Assembly: GCF_047511655.1 (NCBI RefSeq)
Contig: NC_133389.1
Span: 40,221,295-40,285,294 of the forward strand
Length of the DNA: 64,000 bases
From: Castor canadensis
Lineage: Eukaryota > Chordata > Mammalia > Rodentia > Castoridae
Direction of reading: 5' to 3'
Part shown: piece by piece, positions 61,001 to 64,000 of the stretch
Position numbering within the stretch: position 1 is the first letter of the stretch
How the letters are laid out: every line of letters begins with the position of its first letter
Translations under genes and position numbers: made by a program
The notes under the pieces: model-generated
Database searches by the model: none
What the model saw: the letters and a program-made list of their open reading frames with translations, nothing else
What the model was told of the DNA's origin: nothing

Positions 61001-61817
61001 CATGTAGATCATGGAGGTTTCTAACTGTGATAGAATCACTGATGTCACAGAGAGTAATGGCACAGCTAAGGCAATGAGTCACTGCTACCATCTGGGATCA
61101 TTAGTTAAATGCTCCCCATGAAGGGCTCTGATAAGTGGAACATCCCAGGTTCAGTGGCAGACAATGGCTTTCTCACTTGCTCCCCTGTCACTCATTATCT
61201 TTTGTGATGCATCAGTCCCAGCTCACCCTCAGTGCAGCACAGATGAATTTTGAATAACATTGTCAAACTGATGGTTGCTTTGCTTTAGAGATAAAGTTAT
61301 GAAGAAAAACATCAGTCTATTGCCTCTACTAGTATATTTTAGGTGGCATTTGTAATTGTTCTACCTTAAACCTAGTGTCTGCTAAGCATTCACATTCCTG
61401 CTTTAAGCCCATTGAGAAAACTGAACCAGTCCTCATCCCTCCCCTATCCTTCAGTTCTCCTATGGGGATGAGATTTAGTAAGGGTGGGTGTGGGGCTTCC
61501 AGCCTGAAGTGTCACACTACTGTAGAAGTTCTGTTCCTTAATTCGGCCATTTTTAAACTGGGAATTGACTATCAAGATGCCATAAATATAGCAACAAACA
61601 CATGAACAATTACTTAGTACTAATTATCTTGGCAATTAGCACCATTTGTAATGATAACAATGGATAAGGCATATGAAATTCAAGGATCCCAGACACCAAC
61701 AGATCAATCCTTTCACCCAAGCTACTTACAGATGAGGAGGATTCTGCTGCCAGTCTTGCTGCATACCTCGCGATCAGCCTGTGTTCCTCATCCAGCCGGT
61801 TTGAACTCTCAAGCATG
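28435..61817 (-). CDS. DTNA: Alpha-dystrobrevin (DTNA), C-terminal half, ten coding exons
   Basis: Alpha-dystrobrevin is a cytoplasmic dystrophin-family scaffold. It binds dystrophin or utrophin through paired coiled coils and recruits syntrophins at the sarcolemma, the neuromuscular junction and in glia. On the minus strand the spliced exons are 61,817-61,730, 57,369-57,272, 53,556-53,443, 48,456-48,360, 46,607-46,587, 37,597-37,438, 35,096-35,007, 34,537-34,372, 30,622-30,490 and 28,452-28,435. The phases match at every junction. The total is 985 nt, about 327 residues against 743 in the human long isoform, so the N-terminal EF-hand/ZZ part lies beyond 64,000. Blocks in order: syntrophin-binding helix, H1 coil, H2 coil, microexon, Ser/Pro linker, tyrosine-rich tail. 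All splice sites are GT-AG. No frameshift or stop is seen, so the gene looks intact. Identity rests on strong residue-level recall of the human protein. Confidence 0.96.
29960..30076 (-). repeat. B1/7SL-like SINE
   Basis: Antisense 7SL-type SINE: 'tgtgtagcccaggctggc', 'gcctcagtctactgagtg', then 'gggatcacaggcataca'. Confidence 0.8.
30111..30187 (-). repeat. ID-type SINE fragment with poly(T)
   Basis: Poly(T) (the complemented A-tail), then 'gctgctaggcaggcactc' and 'acttgagccacactgccag', the antisense tRNA-like unit of the local SINE family. Confidence 0.75.
30490..30622 (-). CDS. DTNA: DTNA exon: tyrosine-rich alpha-dystrobrevin-1 tail
   Basis: Encodes [16 protein letters not shown], followed by a short helix ([16 protein letters not shown]) and LQDEAYQ, all characteristic of the long isoform. 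Its tyrosines belong to the region reported as tyrosine-phosphorylated in alpha-dystrobrevin-1. The first base A completes a codon split with the previous exon (AT|A), giving Ile where I recall Met in human. The acceptor is 'tttattcacag'. The donor is CAG|GTGCAG, weaker than the others in this gene because positions +3 to +6 fit poorly. Reading through it adds 40 codons before a stop at 30,367. Ends in phase 0. Confidence 0.95.
31052..31102. repeat. (CA)n followed by (CT)n
   Basis: About 18 CA units, then 'ctccctctctctctc'. Intronic, roughly 430 nt upstream of the 30,622 acceptor on the transcript. Confidence 0.93.
32521..32745 (-). repeat. Composite ID-like plus B1-like SINE
   Basis: T-rich start, 'ctctaccacttgaaccatgc' in the tRNA-like half, then 'gggattataggcctgtgcc' and 'accatgcctggct' at the B1-like end. 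Antisense. Confidence 0.8.
32750..33950 (+). mobile_element. LTR/ERV-like region, degenerate
   Basis: Promoter-like parts in LTR order: 24-bp repeats containing ATTGG-type (inverted CCAAT) words at 33,018-33,100, a TATA box 'tataaaag' at 33,161, and a U5-like stretch with 'cccataaaggtttc' near 33,243. A 'cttggggattccagccc' follows at 33,333, resembling the start of a retroviral leader. The next 550 bp consist of loosely repeated purine-rich phrases ('aagctgaaacactgag', 'gagttgtaacactggg'). No gag, pol or env frame is recognisable. Boundaries and class are uncertain. Confidence 0.45.
33018..33100 (+). repeat. 24-bp direct repeats in LTR-like U3
   Basis: Units start at 33,018 (23 bp), 33,041 (24 bp) and 33,065 (24 bp), with a partial fourth at 33,089. 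Each opens TGTGA-C/T/G-TG and most carry a CCAAT-type core in reverse (ATTGG or close). Confidence 0.65.
34372..34537 (-). CDS. DTNA: DTNA exon: EVGSETESN to the GYIHGG segment
   Basis: 166-bp exon. The acceptor 'ctgcctgctag' ends at 34,538; the donor is CAT|GTGAGT at 34,371. It completes a Glu codon from the previous exon, then encodes [30 protein letters not shown] and [11 protein letters not shown], the conserved acidic and Tyr-containing part of the alpha-dystrobrevin-1 tail. It ends after two bases of a codon (AT). Only minor substitutions relative to my recall of the human protein, for example Ser for Ala in DSEFSRTQ. Confidence 0.95.
34538..35006 (-). other. DTNA: DTNA short intron
   Basis: 469 bp, the shortest intron in the window. 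Its only recognised content is a B1-like fragment at 34,630-34,685. Confidence 0.85.
34630..34685 (-). repeat. B1-like SINE fragment
   Basis: 'cctcagccttccaagtagct' followed by 'aggattacaggtgcaag': the antisense 3'-proximal part of a 7SL SINE, truncated on both sides. Confidence 0.65.
35007..35096 (-). CDS. DTNA: DTNA exon: [16 protein letters not shown] segment
   Basis: 90-bp exon. The acceptor 'cttcttcactgaag' ends at 35,097; the donor is TTCAG|GTGAGT at 35,006. It completes Ser (A|GT) and encodes [18 protein letters not shown] and [11 protein letters not shown], a predicted helix linking the Ser/Pro region to the tail. A tempting second AG six bases inside ('ttctag') would shift the frame, so the upstream acceptor is the one supported. 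Ends with the first G of the next Glu codon. Confidence 0.94.
35097..37437 (-). other. DTNA: DTNA intron
   Basis: About 2.3 kb. Shows a poly(T) at 37,011-37,032 and a possible old L1 piece around 36,330-36,640 (antisense phrases such as 'tatcttttta', 'ccgttcatatgtttta'). No other element recognised. Confidence 0.65.
37438..37597 (-). CDS. DTNA: DTNA exon: Ser/Pro-rich linker
   Basis: 160-bp exon. The acceptor 'attgtctctccag' ends at 37,598; the donor is CAAA|GTAAGT at 37,437. It encodes [18 protein letters not shown], then [18 protein letters not shown] and [15 protein letters not shown]. This is the Ser/Thr/Pro-rich, probably unstructured linker between the H2 coil and the alpha-dystrobrevin-1 tail, dense in SP/TP sites. 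The exon is GC-rich with several CpGs, unlike its AT-rich surroundings. It joins directly to either LLK (microexon skipped) or EEELKQG (included), both in phase 0. Confidence 0.96.
38110..38935 (-). mobile_element. Ancient L1 3' fragment
   Basis: Antisense L1 recognisable by 'ggctgaatagaattccattg', 'ttggctattgtgaatgg', 'tcatatggcagtgcatc' and 'gttcccaccaatagtgtgc', preceded by an L1 3'-terminal stretch at 38,110-38,220. More diverged than the L1 at 1,757, so older. Confidence 0.8.
39800..39975 (+). repeat. MIR-like ancient SINE
   Basis: 'ctatgaagtaggcacc' followed by 'cagagagtgaaaagaattg' and 'gagcccaggcattctgag' follows the order of the MIR 3' half, diverged. Confidence 0.45.
40285..40420 (+). 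repeat. MIR-like fragment
   Basis: 'gaaagcacttttacatacat' and 'tttcattttcctaatacgg' match the MIR core order. Short and diverged. Confidence 0.4.
41990..42310 (+). repeat. Ancient interspersed repeat, family uncertain
   Basis: Carries phrases seen in a widespread old mammalian repeat ('ggcattgtttgacttgg', 'ttttaagcagggagataa'). The copies at 56,395-56,990 and possibly 59,640-59,900 share the style. I do not recall its family name with confidence. Confidence 0.35.
43012..43245 (+). repeat. Composite B1-like plus ID-like SINE, sense
   Basis: The B1-like half has 'caatggctcacatctac', 'ttgggaggttgaaatcagg' and 'caaggccagcccaggcaaa'. The ID-like half has 'tggttcaagtggtagatcac' and 'gagttcaaaccccagt', then poly(A) at 43,232-43,245. 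This is the clearest sense copy of the dimeric family. Confidence 0.85.
43560..43745 (+). repeat. MIR-like ancient SINE
   Basis: 'gagtgctttcacatacatta' and later 'cttacttaagatctaac' fit a MIR core and 3' region. Diverged. Confidence 0.4.
45420..46586 (-). other. DTNA: Candidate alpha-dystrobrevin-2 terminal extension and 3' UTR
   Basis: Read past the microexon donor, the frame continues V-S-Y-V-P-Y-C-R-S (46,586-46,560) and stops at TAA (46,559-46,557). This is the tail I recall for the short isoform alpha-dystrobrevin-2, which lacks the tyrosine-rich region. The first AATAAA downstream on the minus strand is at 45,445-45,440, so the short mRNA could end near 45,420. The coding tail is well supported by recall; the poly(A) site is a guess. 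Confidence 0.6.
46587..46607 (-). CDS. DTNA: DTNA 21-bp microexon (EEELKQG)
   Basis: The acceptor 'caatctttctgtag' ends at 46,608, the exon reads E-E-E-L-K-Q-G, and the donor is GGA|GTAAGT at 46,586. It is exactly seven codons, phase 0 on both sides, so including it extends the end of the H2 coil without changing frame. The same site is the branch between isoforms: splicing from the donor leads to the long form, and ignoring it leads to the alpha-dystrobrevin-2 tail encoded by the retained intron. Confidence 0.92.
46608..48359 (-). other. DTNA: DTNA intron
   Basis: About 1.75 kb between the H2 exon and the microexon. A (CAAAA)n-type run lies at 47,250-47,286 and a purine-rich tract at 47,296-47,460. 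No exon recognised otherwise. Confidence 0.75.
47250..47460. repeat. A-rich and GA-rich low-complexity DNA
   Basis: 'aacaaaacaaaacaaaac' at 47,255-47,280, then almost uninterrupted purines at 47,355-47,450 built on GGAAGAAA and GGAAGGAA words. On the DTNA transcript this is a pyrimidine tract. Confidence 0.85.
48360..48456 (-). CDS. DTNA: DTNA exon: H2 coiled coil
   Basis: 97-bp exon. The acceptor 'gcttgtttcttag' ends at 48,457; the donor is TAAAG|GTAAGA at 48,359. It completes Arg (AG|A) and encodes [32 protein letters not shown]. This is the second helix of the paired coiled coil that binds the matching region of dystrophin/utrophin, homologous to the dystrophin LLRQHKGRLEARMQ helix. Leu/Met heptad positions are intact. 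Ends in phase 0. Confidence 0.96.
50085..50210 (+). mobile_element. L1 3' fragment
   Basis: 'ctccctgtatagctatcttt' and 'atctcaaactagcaaaatc' correspond to the L1 3' region seen at 19,236-19,280 and, complemented, at 1,900-1,940. The end 'gagggtggaacag' matches the 3' UTR word order. Short 5'-truncated copy. Confidence 0.7.
50563..50675 (-). repeat. B1/7SL-like SINE
   Basis: T-run, 'cttgctatgtagctcagac', then 'ctggaattatagaaatgtac' and 'atgcctgg': antisense 7SL SINE, moderately diverged. Confidence 0.8.
52384..52579 (+). repeat. Composite B1-like plus ID-like SINE, sense
   Basis: 'tgtctgtaatcctagctact' and 'ggaggcagacatcatgagg' (B1-like), then 'gggctggtagagtggctcaa' and 'gagttcaagcctcag' (ID-like), ending in an 11-A tail. 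This compact dimer is the form I associate with castorimorph rodents. Confidence 0.85.
52860..52950 (+). repeat. L3/CR1-like 3' end
   Basis: 'ttgagtcagatgaccttct' then 'cctttcaactcaaatattct' and 'ataatg' follow the CR1/L3 3'-terminal pattern (…cttccaactc…attctatga). Very old and short. Confidence 0.45.
53443..53556 (-). CDS. DTNA: DTNA exon: H1 end, linker and H2 start
   Basis: 114-bp exon. The acceptor 'cttcctctctcccaag' ends at 53,557; the donor is CTCAG|GTAAGA at 53,442. It completes Arg (AG|A) and encodes [37 protein letters not shown]. These are the last heptads of the first coiled-coil helix, the proline-containing hinge and the first turn of the second helix. The match to my recall of human alpha-dystrobrevin is residue for residue. 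Confidence 0.96.
54484..54765 (-). mobile_element. Ancient L1 3' end
   Basis: Antisense L1 3'-terminal words: 'tttaattgacacataataa', 'tgtggggtacaatgtaata' and 'gatacatggatacaaat'. The right part is poorly matched, so that boundary is approximate. Confidence 0.65.
55262..55425 (+). repeat. MIR-like ancient SINE
   Basis: 'catgaatgagaaaatcaagg', 'aaaagacttgttcaaattc' and 'gatttgaactaacactggc' follow the MIR core order closely. Confidence 0.6.
55575..55800 (+). repeat. Old LTR-like remnant with CT-rich tract
   Basis: 'ctggagtgtccccaaagtg', 'acctgtagcaatgttgag' and 'caacctttaggagg' resemble internal words of old LTR elements. A CT-rich run at 55,681-55,742 and 'atggctgctagccagcaagg' follow. Family not identified with confidence. 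Confidence 0.35.
56395..56990 (+). repeat. Ancient interspersed repeat, family uncertain
   Basis: A long diverged copy with recognisable phrases: 'gaggtgacatctgaaatgag', 'ggctggagtgtgatgagcaa', 'aaaatcatcagagggttt' and 'taacatgatatgatttatg'. These occur in this order in a widespread mammalian repeat whose name I cannot give reliably. Confidence 0.45.
57272..57369 (-). CDS. DTNA: DTNA exon: H1 coiled coil
   Basis: 98-bp exon. The acceptor 'tgtattttacag' ends at 57,370; the donor is AACAG|GTAAGG at 57,271. It encodes [20 protein letters not shown], then [12 protein letters not shown] plus two bases of Arg. The Ile/Leu heptads start the first coiled-coil helix that binds dystrophin family partners. 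The acceptor is a tandem ACAG|CAG, so either Gln-Pro or Pro can follow the previous exon's serines. The human protein as I recall it has the Gln. Confidence 0.96.
58450..58572 (-). repeat. B1/7SL-like SINE
   Basis: Antisense 7SL SINE: 'cagggtcttgatatgtaacc', 'gtgctgggattacaggcttg' and 'accactgcaccc'. Confidence 0.85.
60600..60735 (+). repeat. MIR-like ancient SINE
   Basis: 'tttatagatgaggaaactat' and 'gggagctgggacttaggctc' are the MIR core and its 3' continuation. Confidence 0.65.
61730..61817 (-). CDS. DTNA: DTNA exon: syntrophin-binding helix
   Basis: 88-bp exon. The acceptor 'gttcttgatag' ends at 61,818; the donor is CATCT|GTAAGT at 61,729. Its first base (C) finishes a codon begun upstream of the window. 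It then encodes [29 protein letters not shown]. The [15 protein letters not shown] helix is homologous to the dystrophin DDEHLLIQHYCQSL helix in the syntrophin-binding region, so this exon likely carries one syntrophin contact. Ends in phase 0. This is the most 5' DTNA exon in the window. Confidence 0.96.
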
Positions 61818-62199
61818 CTATCAAGAACAGAGCAAGAAGGACACTGTTAAATACGTCACTGAGAAAGACTGACATATTCCTGTCACCATCGGGAGGATTG
61901 CCATTTCAATTTTTCAAGGCCAAAAATTTGCAAGCTGTACAAAACCCTGTTAAGTTAATAATCTCCAGCTTGGATTCATGACATGATCTAATATGCAGCC
62001 ATGAAGGTCAATAATAAATCCTGTGCTCAGTCTATTCAATCATCTTACTAAAAAAGCACCAAAGAGAAGTGACTTTTCTGATATAAGAATACTTTAATGT
62101 TATTGCCTTTAATATTTTTTGTTCCTTATTACACAACTAAAACATGTCCAAAATTGATAATGTTAGAAAATATAGAAGCAAGCTGGAAGGAAGAAAAAC

Positions 62200-62695
62200 A
62201 CATGTAGTTGGTTCCAGTGATTCCCTACGTGCTGGCATTTACATCCTTATCCAATTTCCTTTCCTTTAGTATGGGCTACTCTTACTGATTTGCCTCTCAT
62301 GAATGGAATATGGCAGAAGGAATGGAATATCACTTCCAAAATTATGTTTAAAAAGACCACAGCTTCTGTGTGGGGCTTCCTTTTTCTTGAACCCCCTTGA
62401 ATTGCTTGCGTTGAGGGAAGGTAGTGCTGGGGAAAGGACTGTGCAATAAAGTTATGCCACCCAAAACCATGTAGATGAATCTCTGCTGGTAGAACCTTCA
62501 GATGACACCAGAGGCTGAGAAGACTGTTGGACTCCATCCCCACGAAAGTCCTCAAGCCAGAAAAACCTTGTTAAGTGAAATCTAAATTCTTTCATGAAAC
62601 TGTGAGATAAGAAATGTTCGTTGCTTCAAGCTGGTAAGATTTGAGGTATTATGTTATGTATCAATAGATAACTGATACAGTTATCTATAATATTA
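62200..62695 (+). mobile_element. MLT1-like LTR (ERVL-MaLR remnant)
   Basis: Ordered family phrases: 'tagtatgggctactcttac', 'gaatatggcagaaggaatgg', 'aaagaccacagcttctgtg', 'actgtgagataagaaatgtt' and the end 'caatagataactgatacag'. The last two are hallmarks of MaLR LTR 3' ends. No internal coding region is attached, so this is a solitary remnant. Confidence 0.7.
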
Positions 62696-62714
62696 CCTGG
62701 GTAACCTGACTTTT

Positions 62715-62805
62715 GAAAATTTTTATTTTATCGTTTTTAAATTTACTTACATGTGTATACATTATTTAGGCCACCTCCCCCACCCCTTTGTATATTTACT
62801 TCCAC
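62715..62805 (-). mobile_element. L1 3'-terminal scrap
   Basis: 'tttacttacatgtgtatac' and 'attatttaggccacctccc' repeat the start of the long L1 at 1,757-1,820. This is the last 90 bp of a young-family L1, antisense. Confidence 0.75.
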
Positions 62806-63809
62806 AGAAGTAGAACTACAGTGGTAACTCTCAGTGACATTAATGGTAATTGTTTAGTGGCTCTGATAAATTTATGGAAACTATTTATACTAGAATAAGA
62901 TTGATCTGAGTCCCTGAAAACTAATACAAGCAGAAGTTTTACCAACTCTCTCATATTTCGGAAACTTTGGCCTACAAAGAGTAAGTTGTGAGTAACATTT
63001 TTAAAAGTTCTATGAAATATACCAGTAACATTAATCCTGTTAACAGATTAGTTGATTTTAGGTTGGCCTATCATTTATTATGATGTATATTAGGTCAGAA
63101 CCAAGATTAGAAACTAGTTCTTCTCATTCCCAAACATACTTACATTCTTCCCCACTTATACTTTTGTTTTTAAGGAGAAAAAATACTAATTATTATACAT
63201 TAAAAAGACACTCTCATGCAAATGTTAAGGTTGTAATAATTATCCATTGTGAAGACTCAGATCCATACACATTAATATTCAATTATTTATATGTACATTT
63301 ATATAGAGAGTAAATATGCAACAGTCTTTTTGTTTTAAAGTGGGAAGATGAGCGGAAATCATTCCATGCTTCTGTCATGTTGATTAGGCCCCTTCCAAAT
63401 TGTTCTTCGTTGTTTGGCTGAACCCATCACTATACCAATTTTTATAGGCATTTTGAAGATTTTCCTGTATCTTTTCCTTCTGCCCCCATCCCCTCACATA
63501 GTAAACTGTACCTATTTGAATTTTGAATGCTTGAACTTGAGATGTAGACCATTTCTCTAGGCTACAGTAAATAACTAGAATATCCCTGAATTTCCCTATT
63601 CACCATCTCACAGCTCCATTCTCAGAATGAGGCCTCTTTTTCCTTTTACCCAAGGAATTAATACATGTAAAAAGCATCAAGGTAGCAGGACATCCAGGAC
63701 ACATTAAGTATTCAAAAACACTAGTTAATTTAATATTATTTTTCCTTGTGAGTAACCTGTTTGGATTCATTAACAATCCTTGTCTCTTTCAAAATGTCAT
63801 GAACTATCC

Positions 63810-63985
63810 AGAGCAGTGCTTCACAAACTTTAAAATACAAACTGTTATTTTGTGATCTTATGAAAATGAAGTTTCTGAATTCTGTAGTGGGCCAGTGGGG
63901 TTGTTTGGGTGTGGGATCTGAGAATCTGCATTTCTGACAAGCCTCCAAGATATGATACTGCTCATCCAAGAAGATCCTTGAGTAG
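63810..63985 (+). mobile_element. MER5-like hAT fragment
   Basis: The left end 'gcagtgcttcacaaacttta' and the internal 'gagaatctgcatttctgaca' and 'agcctccaaga' match the MER5 group. The right terminal repeat is not clear. Confidence 0.55.
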
Positions 63986-64000
63986 CAAGAATCTAGAATG

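Larger units (their letters stand above)
57370..61729 (-). other. DTNA: DTNA intron
   Basis: About 4.4 kb. Contains a B1-like SINE (58,450), a possible ancient repeat (59,640-59,900), a MIR-like piece (60,600) and a conserved-looking stretch with AP-1/CRE-like words (61,010-61,220). Confidence 0.7.
61818..64000 (-). other. DTNA: DTNA intron, continuing past the window
   Basis: Intronic sequence upstream of the syntrophin-helix exon. Contains the MaLR-like LTR (62,200), an L1 3' scrap (62,715) and a MER5-like piece (63,810). The stretch 62,810-63,800 shows no recognised feature. Confidence 0.75.

Overview
The window is mammalian nuclear DNA: AT-rich, mostly non-coding, dense in LINE-1, SINE, MIR and old DNA-transposon copies, with one large intron-containing gene read on the minus strand. 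The SINEs are a B1/7SL-like unit and an ID-type tRNA-like unit, often fused head to tail and ending in A-rich tails. With the style of the young L1 3' ends this suggests a castorimorph rodent (beaver/kangaroo-rat group). That lineage call is from memory and moderate; 'mammal, probably rodent' is firm.

The gene is DTNA, alpha-dystrobrevin, a cytoplasmic member of the dystrophin complex. The window holds its 3' half. Ten coding exons run from 61,817 down to 28,435 with good splice sites and unbroken phase. They cover the syntrophin-binding helix, the two coiled-coil helices (H1, H2) that pair with dystrophin/utrophin, the alternative EEELKQG microexon, the Ser/Pro-rich linker and the tyrosine-rich alpha-dystrobrevin-1 tail ending VSLQG. 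Together they encode about 327 residues. The EF-hand and ZZ parts lie beyond 64,000. A terminal exon (25,160 to about 21,535) carries a roughly 3.4-kb 3' UTR with an ATTAAA signal and a GU-rich element.

Three ways of ending the protein are visible. (1) Reading through the donor of the 21-bp microexon gives the short alpha-dystrobrevin-2 tail VSYVPYCRS. (2) The 49-bp exon at 28,404-28,452 gives VSLQG and a stop, but has its own strong donor, so it is an internal exon. (3) Skipping that exon joins the previous exon in frame to a 74-residue Ser/Pro- and Cys-rich reading frame at the head of the terminal exon. The last is the most interesting observation here; I cannot tell from the sequence whether it is already annotated.

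Layout. 1-21,500: downstream intergenic DNA, with a near full-length decayed L1 (1,757-7,800, minus), an old L1 split by a Tigger-like element (15,775-16,690), L1 3' ends at 1,482-1,648 and 18,733-19,480, and several SINEs. 21,535-64,000: DTNA terminal exon, exons and introns. The introns hold SINEs, MIRs, L1 pieces, an ERV-like LTR region (32,750-33,950) with 24-bp repeats, MaLR-like LTR remnants and MER5-type elements. No second protein-coding gene, RNA gene or CRISPR array was found.
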